Shown here: piece by piece, positions 17,622 to 25,756 of the stretch
Layout of the letters: every line of letters starts with the position of its first letter
Numbering within the stretch: position 1 is the first letter of the stretch
Assembly: GCF_030407765.1 (NCBI RefSeq)
Contig: NZ_JASDCU010000003.1
Span: 124,001 to 188,000 of the forward strand
Direction of reading: 5' to 3'
DNA: 64,000 nucleotides
DNA from: Microbacterium sp. APC 3901
Lineage (GTDB): Bacteria > Actinomycetota > Actinomycetes > Actinomycetales > Microbacteriaceae
Notes under the pieces: generated by a model
The model's input: only the letters and a program-made list of their open reading frames with translations
Databases searched by the model: none
What the model was told of the DNA's origin: nothing
Translations under genes and position numbers: made by a program

Positions 17622-19286
17622 TCACATGCGCTCGGGAGCGGACACGCCGAGCAGGTCGAGCCCGTTGCGGAACACCTGCCCTGCGGCGTCGTTCAGCCAC
17701 AGACGCGTGCGGTGCACCGTCTCTACAGGGTCGTCGCCCTGCGGGATGACACGGCAGTTGTCGTACCAGCGGTGGTACAACCCCGCGAGCTCCTCGAGAT
17801 AGCGCGCCACACGGTGCGGCTCGCGCACCTCGGCGGCGAACGCCACGATGCGAGGGAACTCCTGCAGAGCGCCGAGCAGCGCGCTCTCGGTCTCGTGCGT
17901 GAGCGTCTCGGGTGCGAACTCCGAACGATCCACCCCGGAGTCGGCGGCGTTGCGCGCGACGTTGTGCGTGCGGGCGTGCGCGTACTGGACGTAGAACACC
18001 GGGTTGTCGTTCGTGCGCTTCTGCAGCAGCTCGGGGTCGAGCGCGAGAGGCGAATCGGCAGGCGAGCGCTCGAGCGAATAGCGCAGTGCGTCAGTGCCGA
18101 GCCATTCGCGCAGATCATCCATCTCGATGATGTTCCCGGCGCGCTTGCTGAGCCGTGCTCCGCCCACCGACACGAGCTGCCCGATCAGCACCTCGACGTT
18201 CTTCTCTGGGTCCTCCCCCGCCGCGCCCGCGATCGCCTTGAGACGATGCACGTACCCGTGGTGGTCGGCACCCAGCAGATACAGCTTGTACTCGAATCCC
18301 CGGTCGCCCTTGTTGAGGTAGTACGCGGCGTCGGCGGCGAAGTAGGTGTACTCGCCGTTGGAGCGACGGATCACACGATCCTTGTCATCTCCGAAGTCGG
18401 TCGTGCGCACCCACACCGCGCCCTCGTCGTCGAACACGTGGCCCTGCTCGCGAAGGCGGTCGACGGCGCGGTCGACGAAGCTGATCCCCTCGTCGTCTTT
18501 CGCGTGCAGTGTGCGCTCCGAGAACCACACGTCGAAGTCGACGTTGAACTTCGAGAGCGAGAGCTTCTGCTCGTCGAGCTGGAACCCGTAGGCGAGTTCA
18601 CGAGTGACGACCACCTGCTCGTCGTCGGGAAGATCGAGCAGGTCGGGCCGCGCTGCGAGGACACGCGCCGCCAGGTCGCCGATGTAGCTGCCGGCGTACC
18701 CGCCCTCGGGGGTGGGCTCGCCCTTGACGGCGGCCAGCACCGAGTTCGCGAAGCGCTCCATCTGCACGCCGGCGTCGTTGATGTAGTACTCCCTGGCGAC
18801 CTGCGCTCCGGAGGCCGCCAGCACACGGGCGATCGCGTCGCCGAGCGCTGCCCAGCGGGTATGGCCGATGTGGAGCGGTCCGGTCGGATTCGCACTCACG
18901 AACTCGATGTTGATCGAATGCCCGGCCTGGGTGTCGTTGTGCCCGTACTCGGCGCCCGCCTCGACGATCACCTTCGCCAGGGCACCGGCGGCAGCCGCAT
19001 CGAGGCGGATGTTGATGAACCCGGGACCCGCGACCTCGGCGCTCTGCACGCCGGCGACCTGCGCGAGTCCGTCGGCGATCTGCTGCGCGAGCTCACGCGG
19101 ATTCGTGCCGAACGGCTTCGCCAGGCGCATCGCGATGTTCGAGGCCCAGTCACCGTGGTCGCGGTTGCGAGGGCGCTCGAAGACGATGTCCGAGGCGGTG
19201 AGCGCGAGCGGCTCGCCAGGACGTCGTTGCTCGGCGATCGGTGCGAGGACGGCGAGGAGGGCTGTGGCGAGCGTTTCAGGATTCAT
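17622..19286 (-). CDS. argS: Arginyl-tRNA synthetase
   Basis: ArgRS charges tRNA-Arg. The 554-residue class I enzyme has the N-terminal additional domain (residues 1 to about 110) and the HIGH motif in SANPTGPLHIGHTRWAALGDA near 125-145. It also has the conserved YYINDAGVQMERFA segment, a divergent KMSKS region RLSKRAGNII near 375-384, and the C-terminal DALRA anticodon-binding domain ending ...LDLLGVSAPERM. GGGAGG precedes the ATG. Its own likely substrate, a tRNA-Arg(CCG), is encoded about 0.9 kb away at 20183-20255. Confidence 0.97.
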   Translation of the reverse strand: MNPETLATALLAVLAPIAEQRRPGEPLALTASDIVFERPRNRDHGDWASNIAMRLAKPFGTNPRELAQQIADGLAQVAGVQSAEVAGPGFINIRLDAAAAGALAKVIVEAGAEYGHNDTQAGHSINIEFVSANPTGPLHIGHTRWAALGDAIARVLAASGAQVAREYYINDAGVQMERFANSVLAAVKGEPTPEGGYAGSYIGDLAARVLAARPDLLDLPDDEQVVVTRELAYGFQLDEQKLSLSKFNVDFDVWFSERTLHAKDDEGISFVDRAVDRLREQGHVFDDEGAVWVRTTDFGDDKDRVIRRSNGEYTYFAADAAYYLNKGDRGFEYKLYLLGADHHGYVHRLKAIAGAAGEDPEKNVEVLIGQLVSVGGARLSKRAGNIIEMDDLREWLGTDALRYSLERSPADSPLALDPELLQKRTNDNPVFYVQYAHARTHNVARNAADSGVDRSEFAPETLTHETESALLGALQEFPRIVAFAAEVREPHRVARYLEELAGLYHRWYDNCRVIPQGDDPVETVHRTRLWLNDAAGQVFRNGLDLLGVSAPERM

Positions 19287-19356
19287 AGGCCTCCCAGTTT
19301 ACGGCGCGTCACGCGCCCGAATTTGCGGGGGCGGGATCGTGATCTACAGTCATGCC

Positions 19357-20166
19357 ATGAAGGCCGCACCCGCCCGTCGTCGACTGCCCGTCGCAGCCCT
19401 CGCCGTCGCCGTGATCCTGGCGCTCGCCGCTGTCGTCCTCGGCGTCTGGCGCCCGTGGGTTCCGGTGCCGTCCTCGACTCCCGTCGGTGCCGCGGCAGGT
19501 GAGCAGGAGGCGGTCGAGATCGCGCCTGCTCCGCTTCTCCTTCCCGAGCATCCGACCGTTCTCGTCTTCGGCGACTCCTGGACCTACGGCTCGGCCGCGA
19601 CCGACCCGACCCTCGGCTACGCGTATCGGCTCGCCGACCTGATCGACGGCGCGACGATCGTGGACGGCGTCCGCGGCAGCGGCTATCTCAAGCCCGGACT
19701 CGACGGCCCCGCCTTCGGCGAGCGCATCGCCACTCTCGATCCCGCGCTCGCCCCCGACCTGATCGTCCTGCAGGGGTCGATCAACGACCGGGCCCAGGGC
19801 GAGGCCGGGTACAGAGAAGCCGTCACCGCCGCCTGGGACGCGATGGCGGCGAAGTACCCGGAGGCGACGATCGTCATCCTCGGCCCCGCACCGCACGAGC
19901 TGCCTGTGGGTGCCGAGACCGCTCGCATCGACGCCGATCTCGCCGAACTCGCCGCGGCTCGCAGCTGGTGGTACATCTCCCCCATCGCGCAGGCGTGGAT
20001 CACCGACCAGAACTATCTGTCGGTCATCGACGTCGAGGTGGGCCGCAAGCATCCGTCGACCGACGGCCACCGCTACCTCGCCGAGAAGCTGGCCACCGCC
20101 CTCGGCGAACTGGGCGACGCGCCGGTCACCGAGGCCGGTGAGTCGGAGACCACTCCCGAGCAGTGA
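19357..20166 (+). CDS. Exported or membrane-anchored SGNH/GDSL hydrolase
   Basis: The 269-residue product has a signal-anchor helix at residues 11-32 and a linker of about 30 residues. An SGNH esterase fold follows: block I VFGDSWTYGSAA with the catalytic Ser, block III LQGSINDRAQ with the oxyanion Asn, and block V HPSTDGHRYLAEKL with the Asp/His pair. The substrate is unknown; acyl groups on cell-envelope lipids or glycans are plausible. The ATG at 19357 has TACAGT exactly six bases before it, a leaderless arrangement. An in-frame GTG at 19339 behind GGGCGGG is an alternative. The gene ends just upstream of a tRNA gene. Confidence 0.85.
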   Translation: MKAAPARRRLPVAALAVAVILALAAVVLGVWRPWVPVPSSTPVGAAAGEQEAVEIAPAPLLLPEHPTVLVFGDSWTYGSAATDPTLGYAYRLADLIDGATIVDGVRGSGYLKPGLDGPAFGERIATLDPALAPDLIVLQGSINDRAQGEAGYREAVTAAWDAMAAKYPEATIVILGPAPHELPVGAETARIDADLAELAAARSWWYISPIAQAWITDQNYLSVIDVEVGRKHPSTDGHRYLAEKLATALGELGDAPVTEAGESETTPEQ

Positions 20167-20172
20167 TATTGT
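20167..20172 (+). promoter_or_regulatory. Probable -10 hexamer for the tRNA-Arg gene
   Basis: TATTGT fits TANNNT and lies about ten bases before the 5' end of the tRNA, right after the SGNH hydrolase stop codon. Confidence 0.4.
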
Positions 20173-20182
20173 CGACCGGTAC

Positions 20183-20255
20183 GCCTCCGTAGCTCAGTGG
20201 ATAGAGCGCCGGTTTCCGGTACCGTAGGTCGCAGGTTCGACTCCTGTCGGGGGCA
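20183..20255 (+). tRNA. tRNA-Arg (anticodon CCG)
   Basis: The 73-base sequence folds as a cloverleaf. The acceptor stem pairs GCCTCCG with CGGGGGC plus discriminator A. The D-arm is GCTC/GAGC. The anticodon stem CCGGT/ACCGT encloses the loop TTCCGGT, and the T-arm is GCAGG-TTCGACT-CCTGT. The anticodon in the loop is CCG, reading the arginine codon CGG, which is frequent in this high-G+C genome. The outermost anticodon-stem pair (C-U) is mismatched. CCA is not encoded (CAC follows the discriminator). Confidence 0.93.
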
Positions 20256-20306
20256 CACACAGGTTCTTGTCGGAACGAATGTCAAGTCGTCCGCAGAATT
20301 CCGCAT

Positions 20307-20342
20307 CGCGAAGAGCCGCCTGTTTTCAGGCGGCTCTTCGCG
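20307..20342 (+). terminator. Strong hairpin after the tRNA-Arg gene
   Basis: A perfect 16-bp stem (CGCGAAGAGCCGCCTG / CAGGCGGCTCTTCGCG) encloses a TTTT loop, about 50 bases after the tRNA. It is followed by only a weak T-run. It is probably the terminator of the tRNA transcript and insulates the downstream permease gene. Confidence 0.8.
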
Positions 20343-20390
20343 TTGATCTGCCGTGTCCGGGAGCAGCACCCACCGCCTATGATTCGTGAG

Positions 20391-21587
20391 ATGTTGCGCA
20401 ATCGTCGGCCGAAGGACAACGACGGCCCCACACGCACCTCTCCCGCTCCGGATTCCGCGACGGTCGGAGGGCTCTCCCCCAGCCTGCGCGTTCTCCTGAC
20501 GCTCGCGGCCGCAACGGTCGCTCTCGCCGGGGTGTACTTCCTCCGTGCGGTGTTCGGGCCCGTCGCACTCGCGATCGTGATCGTGATCATCTGCGAGCCC
20601 CTGCGCCGCCCGCTCGATCGCCGAGGTTGGCCCCGGTGGGCGAGCACCACGGCAGTCATCGCTCTCGCCTATCTGATTCTCGTGGCCATGGGGGCACTGC
20701 TGTGGCTCGCAGGCACGCAGTTCGCTCGGCTGATCACCGACCTCGTCTCCGAGGGTGGTCTGAACCGAGCCGCAGATCAGCTCGTCTCGACTCTGCAGTC
20801 GCTCGGACTGGACGCGGAAGCCTCGGATGCCGCCGCCTCGGTGCTCGATCCGGAGACATTGCTCGGGCTCGTTCGCAGCGTCGGCGGCACGGTGCTCAGC
20901 GTCGCGACCGCGCTGTTCTTCGTCTGCGCGTACATCATCTTCATGGCCGTCGATGCCGCCCGCTACCGTCAGGCCCCCGCGCTCTTCGCAGCGACCGAGG
21001 GAGCGACGATCGAGCGCATCGTGCGACTCAACTCCGGCATCCGGAGGTACTACGTCGTGAACGCCACGTTCGGCGCCATCGTCGCGGTCATCGACGGGCT
21101 CGCGCTGTGGTGGATGGGGATCCCCGTTCCGATCGTCTGGGCGATCCTCGCGTTCGTCACGAACTTCATCCCGAACATCGGGTTCATCCTCGGGCTCGTG
21201 CCGCCGGCGATCCTCGCGTTCGTCGTCGGCGACTGGCCTTTGCTCCTCGCCGTCGTCGCGGTCTACTGCGTGGTCAACGTCGTGCTGCAGGTCCTCGTGC
21301 AGCCCAAGTTCGTCAGCGACGCGGTCGACCTCAGCCTCACACTGAGCTTCCTCTCGGTGATCTTCTGGACGTTCATCATCGGACCGCTCGGGGCGATCCT
21401 GTCGATTCCGCTCACCCTGCTCGTGCGCTCTCTGGTGCTCGAGGGCGACCCGAGCACGACATGGCTTCGATGGCTCTCCGGCGACCGCACCGCGATTCCT
21501 CCAGAGGTGCGCCCCGCGGAGGCAAGACCCGGAACGCGCCCCCGTCGTCGCCGTGCCGCACGTGACGATCGAGCAGCGGACCGCTAA
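20391..21587 (+). CDS. AI-2E (TqsA/YdiK) family transporter
   Basis: The 398-residue permease has the family pattern of about seven to eight transmembrane helices: a pair near residues 32-70, one near 75-95, a loop of about 100 residues, then helices from 165 to 350. Signature segments are LRRYYVVNATFGAIVAV-like sequence near residue 220 and ALLAFVTNFIPNIGFILGLVPPAILA-type sequence near 255-280. The family includes AI-2 exporters and ion antiporters, so the substrate cannot be assigned. I chose ATG 20391 because TATGAT sits seven bases upstream (leaderless type); ATG 20379 overlaps that box. The C-terminal 30 residues are Arg/Pro-rich. Confidence 0.85.
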   Translation: MLRNRRPKDNDGPTRTSPAPDSATVGGLSPSLRVLLTLAAATVALAGVYFLRAVFGPVALAIVIVIICEPLRRPLDRRGWPRWASTTAVIALAYLILVAMGALLWLAGTQFARLITDLVSEGGLNRAADQLVSTLQSLGLDAEASDAAASVLDPETLLGLVRSVGGTVLSVATALFFVCAYIIFMAVDAARYRQAPALFAATEGATIERIVRLNSGIRRYYVVNATFGAIVAVIDGLALWWMGIPVPIVWAILAFVTNFIPNIGFILGLVPPAILAFVVGDWPLLLAVVAVYCVVNVVLQVLVQPKFVSDAVDLSLTLSFLSVIFWTFIIGPLGAILSIPLTLLVRSLVLEGDPSTTWLRWLSGDRTAIPPEVRPAEARPGTRPRRRRAARDDRAADR

Positions 21588-21601
21588 GCGCGGGGACTCC
21601 C

Positions 21602-23224
21602 TCAGTCGGACGCACCGCTCCGCGGCGCTTCAGAGCCCTCGTCTCGGCGTGGCTTCGCACCCGCACCGGCGCCGAGCGAGATCGTCGAGAGCAGACCCAG
21701 CGACAAGAACCCTGCCGCGGTCCACGCGGCGAATCGCGTGCCGTCGGAGAAAGCAGCCTTCGCGTCGTCTGCGATCCCGGCGGTCTCGGGCTGCGCCTCC
21801 AGCCCGCTGATGGCCCCGCCCGCGCTGTCGACGACGGACGACACGATCTGATCGCGCTGCTCGATCGGAAGCCCCCGTGCGTCGAGCGACGATGAGAGGA
21901 TCCCGGCCGTGCTCGTGAACAGCACCGTGCCGAGGATCGCGACTCCCAGTGCTGCTCCGAGCTGCCGGGAGGTCGATTGCGTCCCCGACGCCGCGCCGCT
22001 GTCGTCGACCGGCACGTCGGCGAGCACGACACCCGTCAGCTGAGCTGTGGCGAGGCCCACACCGAGTCCGTAGACGAACAGGAACGGGATGAGGGGCACC
22101 CACGAGGCGTCGGGTGCGATGACGAAGCCGACGCCCGCGACTCCGACGATCTCGGCGAGGAGGCCTGCGCGCACGACCCAGACCGGAGCGATCTTGCCGC
22201 TCGCCGCGCCTGCAGCACCGCTGGCGACGAACGACCCGCCCGCCAGCGCGAGCAGCAGCAGGCCCGTCTGGAGCGCATCGAAGCCCAGGACGAACTGCAG
22301 CCACAGCGGCAGTGCGAGGATGATGCCGAACTCGCCCAGCGAGACCACTGTGGCAGCGATGTTGCCGTTGCGGAAGGACGGGATGGAGAACAGTCGCAGA
22401 GCCAGAAGGGTCGACCGTCCGTGGCGTTCCCGGTGCACGCCCCAGGCGATGAAGGCGACGAGCCCCGCGACGGCCACCGCGAAGGCGAACGGGATCGGAG
22501 ACACATCCAGCGGCCAGGTCCAGTCACCGATCTGCGGGCGCTGGTCGACGAGCCACCACCCGTAGGTGCGCCCCTCGATCAGACCGAACACGAGACTGGC
22601 CATCGTGATCACCGAGAGGATCGCCCCGACGACGTCGATCTTCGACGTCCGATCGCTGCGCGATTCGGCCACCGTGAGCAGCACCCCGATGACGATGATG
22701 ATCCCCAGCGGGATGTTGATCCCGAAAGCCCAGCGCCAGGAGAACTCGGTCGTGAGCCATCCCCCCAGCAGCGGACCCACGGCCGCCATGCCACCGATCG
22801 TCGAGCCCCACACCGCGAAGGCGATGCCACGCTCGCGGCCGCGGAAGGTCGCGTTGATGATCGAGAGAGTGGTCGGGAGGATCATCGATCCTCCGACTCC
22901 CTGCGCGAGACGGGCGAGGATCAGCATCCCGCCGTCGGGTGCGAACGCGGCGAGCACCGAGGATGCCGCGAAGACGACGACGCCGACGATCATCACCCGC
23001 CGTCGTCCGAGGCGATCCGCCAGGCTGCCGAACACCAGGAGCAGAGCGGCGAACACCAGCGTGTACGCCTCCTGCACCCACTGCACCTCGGTGGAGGTGA
23101 TGCCCAGGTCGTCGACGATCGCCGGGATCGCCACATTCACGATCGTCGAATCGACGATGATCAGCGACACGGCGATGCTGATGAAGACCAAGCCCACCCA
23201 GCGCAGGCGAATGTAGCGTTCCAT
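21602..23224 (-). CDS. DHA2 (EmrB/QacA) family MFS drug efflux transporter
   Basis: The 540-residue protein has 14 predicted transmembrane helices. Typical motifs are SLIIVDSTIVNVAIPAI in helix 1 (motif D1, LDxTxVNVALP-like), GSLADRLGRRRVMIVG (motif A) near residue 70, and WRWAFGINIPLG near 155-167. These proton-driven pumps export toxic organics and lipophilic cations; the substrate is unknown. The ATG at 23224 is preceded by TAGGCT with a seven-base spacer, and an inverted repeat covers this box. It converges with the AI-2E gene. No regulator gene is directly adjacent; the nearest MarR-type gene is ohrR, 0.5 kb away. Confidence 0.9.
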   Translation of the reverse strand: MERYIRLRWVGLVFISIAVSLIIVDSTIVNVAIPAIVDDLGITSTEVQWVQEAYTLVFAALLLVFGSLADRLGRRRVMIVGVVVFAASSVLAAFAPDGGMLILARLAQGVGGSMILPTTLSIINATFRGRERGIAFAVWGSTIGGMAAVGPLLGGWLTTEFSWRWAFGINIPLGIIIVIGVLLTVAESRSDRTSKIDVVGAILSVITMASLVFGLIEGRTYGWWLVDQRPQIGDWTWPLDVSPIPFAFAVAVAGLVAFIAWGVHRERHGRSTLLALRLFSIPSFRNGNIAATVVSLGEFGIILALPLWLQFVLGFDALQTGLLLLALAGGSFVASGAAGAASGKIAPVWVVRAGLLAEIVGVAGVGFVIAPDASWVPLIPFLFVYGLGVGLATAQLTGVVLADVPVDDSGAASGTQSTSRQLGAALGVAILGTVLFTSTAGILSSSLDARGLPIEQRDQIVSSVVDSAGGAISGLEAQPETAGIADDAKAAFSDGTRFAAWTAAGFLSLGLLSTISLGAGAGAKPRRDEGSEAPRSGASD

Positions 23225-23229
23225 GACTA

Positions 23230-23242
23230 CTAGCCTAGCTAG
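23230..23242. promoter_or_regulatory. Inverted repeat over the -10 box of the DHA2 efflux gene
   Basis: CTAGC-CTA-GCTAG is a perfect 5-bp inverted repeat that overlaps the TAGGCT -10 element (23232-23237, minus strand) of the pump gene. It is embedded in an unusually AT-rich patch. It has the size and position expected of a repressor operator; the regulator is not identified. Confidence 0.5.
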
Positions 23243-23289
23243 CAATTAGACAGGTGTCACGATATCTGCGTGCCGACGGCGAGCGAGTA

Positions 23290-23700
23290 TCAGCCTGCCT
23301 GCGACTCGCGGCTCGGAGGATCGATGATCCGCCGAACACCGCCCCTTGCGAGCATGAGCACGATGATGAGTGCGGTCACCTGCAAGAACCCACCCAGATA
23401 CACGGCGTCGCCGAAGACCCACGCCACGATCTCGAGCACGAGGAACTTGCTGCCAGGAAGGACGAAGAGCAATGCGGCGACGTTCAGCACTCTGATCCCG
23501 TGGCTGCGCGTGCCGCGGATGCGCGCCACGATGCGCTTCTTCACGAAGAGCACTCCCTCGAGCACGACCTTGAGCAGTACCGCTGTCAGCAGTGCGAGAA
23601 GGAACGACTCGGAGATGACCTCGGGGAACAGCTGGATGAAGACGCCGAGCACCACGAGGTAGACGAAGATGTCGACGAGGTCGACGGGACGGAGCCGCAC
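23290..23700 (-). CDS. Small membrane protein of unknown function
   Basis: I do not recognise this 136-residue protein. It has about four hydrophobic segments (residues 8-30, 33-53, 70-88 and 95-115) separated by a basic cytoplasmic loop (KKRIVARIRGTRSHG), and a short charged C-terminus. It starts at a GTG (23700) with TACGAT exactly six bases upstream, a leaderless pattern. It is divergent from ohrR with only 70 bases between start codons, so the OhrR operator could also affect it. Confidence 0.65.
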   Translation of the reverse strand: MRLRPVDLVDIFVYLVVLGVFIQLFPEVISESFLLALLTAVLLKVVLEGVLFVKKRIVARIRGTRSHGIRVLNVAALLFVLPGSKFLVLEIVAWVFGDAVYLGGFLQVTALIIVLMLARGGVRRIIDPPSRESQAG

Positions 23701-23735
23701 GGCCTCATCGTAGCGAGGGTTCGATCGAACTTAGA

Positions 23736-23760
23736 TTGTGCACAACTTAATCGTGTGCAA
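23736..23760. promoter_or_regulatory. Probable OhrR operator
   Basis: The 25 bases from 23736 form an imperfect palindrome: TTGTGCACA at the left, TGTGCAA at the right, 8 of 12 symmetric positions pairing. It lies 11 bases before the ohrR start and overlaps a TAGATT hexamer (23732-23737) that could be the ohrR -10. Position and AT-rich centre (CTTAA) fit autorepression by OhrR. Confidence 0.6.
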
Positions 23761-23770
23761 TGCTTGTGGA

Positions 23771-24238
23771 ATGCCCGTGACCGATGAGATGGTGTGCTTC
23801 TCGCTGTATTCCGCCGCACGAGCGACGACGCAGGCCTATCGAGCGCTCCTCGCACCCTGGGGTCTCACCTACCCGCAGTACCTGGTTCTCGCGATCCTCT
23901 GGATGGAGGGCGAGCAGACGATCGGATCGCTGGGCGACGCGATGCAGCTCGATTCGGGCACCCTCTCCCCCCTCGTCCGTCGCCTCGAGCAGGCGGGGTA
24001 CGTGATCCGAGCCCGCAGCTCGGCCGACGAGCGGGTCGTCACGGTGGGGCTGACCGAGGCGGGCACGGCACTGCGCACCGAGGTCGCGCCGGTCCACACC
24101 ACGATCGCAGCCCTCGCCGGAATGCAGGACGACGACCAGCGTCACCGTCTGATCGCCGAGCTGCAGGAGCTCACCGAGCGGCTGCAGAAGACAGGGGCCA
24201 CCCCCGCGCCCCTCACGCGCACACCACGTGCCGACTGA
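23771..24238 (+). CDS. ohrR: OhrR-type organic-peroxide-sensing MarR repressor
   Basis: OhrR represses the peroxidase gene ohr until its reactive cysteine is oxidised by an organic hydroperoxide. The 155-residue winged-helix protein carries that cysteine in the conserved N-terminal motif VCFSLYSAARATTQAYR (Cys9). Then come LGLTYPQYLVLAILW-like sequence and the DNA-reading helix region QLDSGTLSPLVRRLEQAGYV. Only this one cysteine is near the sensing site, suggesting a one-Cys (mixed disulfide) mechanism. ATG 23771 is chosen because the motif sits at the usual distance; the reading frame extends upstream through the operator. ohr follows 25 bases downstream. Confidence 0.9.
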   Translation: MPVTDEMVCFSLYSAARATTQAYRALLAPWGLTYPQYLVLAILWMEGEQTIGSLGDAMQLDSGTLSPLVRRLEQAGYVIRARSSADERVVTVGLTEAGTALRTEVAPVHTTIAALAGMQDDDQRHRLIAELQELTERLQKTGATPAPLTRTPRAD

Positions 24239-24263
24239 CCACAACCCGGAAGGAATCCACACC

Positions 24264-24686
24264 ATGGACGCTCTCTACACCGCTGAGGCACTCGCCACGG
24301 GAGCCGGACGCGCCGGCCGCGTCGCCACGAGCGAAGGCAACCTCGAGCTCGACCTCGCCATCCCGAAGGAGATGGGCGGCAGCGGCGACGGGGCGAACCC
24401 CGAGCAGCTGTTCGCCGCCGGGTACGCCGCGTGCTTCCACTCGGCTCTGCAGTCGGTCGCCCGCACGCAGAAGGTCAAGATCACCGACTCGTCGGTCGGC
24501 GCACGCGTGCAGATCGGATCCAACGGAGAGGGAGGTTTCGGACTCGCCGTGCAGCTCGAGGTCGTCATCCCCGACCTCCCCCACGAGCAGGCTCAGGCCC
24601 TCGCGGACGCCGCCCACAAGGTGTGCCCCTACTCCAACGCGACCCGCGGCAACATCGACGTCGAGATCACCGTCACCGACGACTGA
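24264..24686 (+). CDS. ohr: Organic hydroperoxide resistance protein Ohr
   Basis: Ohr is a cytoplasmic thiol peroxidase that reduces fatty-acid and other organic hydroperoxides using lipoyl-dependent electrons. The 140-residue protein has the two catalytic cysteines, Cys57 in AAGYAACFHSAL and Cys121 in KVCPYSNATRGN, and the conserved arginine region TGAGRAGRV near residue 12-20. GGAAGGA lies about nine bases before the ATG. The ohrR-ohr order and spacing indicate a peroxide-induced operon. Confidence 0.96.
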   Translation: MDALYTAEALATGAGRAGRVATSEGNLELDLAIPKEMGGSGDGANPEQLFAAGYAACFHSALQSVARTQKVKITDSSVGARVQIGSNGEGGFGLAVQLEVVIPDLPHEQAQALADAAHKVCPYSNATRGNIDVEITVTDD

Positions 24687-24730
24687 TCCGCCCCGTACAT
24701 CCCCCACGATCCATCCCACGAGGAGACACA

Positions 24731-25708
24731 ATGCGCGCACTCACCCATGACATCTTCGGCGATCCCGAACAGGTTCTGACCGTCACCGAACGCCCCACGC
24801 CCGAGCCCGGCCCTGGTCAGGTGCGGCTGAAGATCGTACTGTCGCCGATCCACAACCACGACCTCTGGACCATCCGGGGCACCTACGGCTTCAAGCCCGA
24901 GCTGCCCGCGGCATCCGGCACCGAGGCTCTCGGCATCGTCGACGCTCTCGGTGAGGGCGTCGACAGCCTGACCGTCGGCCAGCGCGTCGCGACGGGCGGC
25001 ACGTTCGGCGCCTGGGCGGAGTACGTGGTCGCGAACGCCGCGGGGCTCATCCCGGTTCCCGAGTCGCTCAGCGACGAGAGCGCGGCGCAGCTCGTCTCGA
25101 TGCCGTTCAGCACCATCAGCCTGCTGCAGTTCCTGGGGGCGGAGAAGGGTGACTGGATCGTCCAGAACGCGGCGAACGGTGCAGTCGGGCGCATGCTCGC
25201 CCAGCTCGGCGCCGCCCGTGGCGTGAACGTCATCGGCCTCGTGCGTCGCTCCGCCGGTGTCGAAGAACTCCGCGAACAGGGCATCGAGAACGTGGTCTCG
25301 ACCGACGACGACGGCTGGCGTCAGCAGATCGCCGAGATCACCGGCGGCGCGCACATCGCCTACGGCATCGACTCTGTCGGCGGTTCGTCGGCGGGTGACG
25401 TGCTGTCGCTCCTCGGCGAGGGCGGAACCCTCGTCGCGTTCGGCGCCATGAACTCCCCCACGATGGAGATCGCGTCCGGCGACGTCATCTTCAAGCAGGC
25501 CACCGTCAAGGGCTTCTGGGGCAGCAAGGTCATCCAGACCATGGATGCCGCCACGCGCGGCGCCCTGTTCGGCGAGCTCATCCAGCGTGTCAGCGACGGC
25601 ACCCTGACGCTGCCGGTGGCCGGCGTCTTCGACGCCGCGGACGCGGCGGACGCTGTGCGTGCGAGCAACACCGCGGGACGCGTCGGCAAGGTCCTCCTGA
25701 AGTTCTGA
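24731..25708 (+). CDS. Zinc-independent medium-chain (quinone-type) oxidoreductase
   Basis: The 325-residue MDR-superfamily protein has a GroES-like N-terminal domain (QVRLKIVLSPIHNHDLWTIRG) and a Rossmann NADPH domain with NAANGAVGRMLAQLGAARGVNVIGLVRR near residue 145-175. It lacks the structural zinc cysteines of alcohol dehydrogenases, as in quinone oxidoreductases and enoyl reductases. AGGAGAC precedes the ATG by about seven bases. It follows ohr by 44 bases, so it may be co-induced by peroxides and detoxify reactive carbonyls or quinones. A hairpin at 25726-25756 ends the operon. Confidence 0.85.
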   Translation: MRALTHDIFGDPEQVLTVTERPTPEPGPGQVRLKIVLSPIHNHDLWTIRGTYGFKPELPAASGTEALGIVDALGEGVDSLTVGQRVATGGTFGAWAEYVVANAAGLIPVPESLSDESAAQLVSMPFSTISLLQFLGAEKGDWIVQNAANGAVGRMLAQLGAARGVNVIGLVRRSAGVEELREQGIENVVSTDDDGWRQQIAEITGGAHIAYGIDSVGGSSAGDVLSLLGEGGTLVAFGAMNSPTMEIASGDVIFKQATVKGFWGSKVIQTMDAATRGALFGELIQRVSDGTLTLPVAGVFDAADAADAVRASNTAGRVGKVLLKF

Positions 25709-25725
25709 ACTCCCGGTGTGTGACC

Positions 25726-25756
25726 ACCCCCGTCAGATTCGACCTCTGACGGGGGT
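25726..25756. terminator. Hairpin between the convergent ohr operon and dinB
   Basis: ACCCCCGTCAGA and TCTGACGGGGGT form a 12-bp stem around a 7-base loop. It lies 18 bases after the oxidoreductase stop and overlaps the last codons of dinB on the other strand, so it could serve both transcripts. There is no U-tract. Confidence 0.65.

Noticed and set aside
23719..23730. GTTCGATCGAAC as an SOS (LexA) box.
   Set aside because: The half-sites are in the wrong orientation and spacing for the actinobacterial box CGAAC-N4-GTTCG, and the flanking genes are not SOS genes. It is kept only as an unassigned palindrome.
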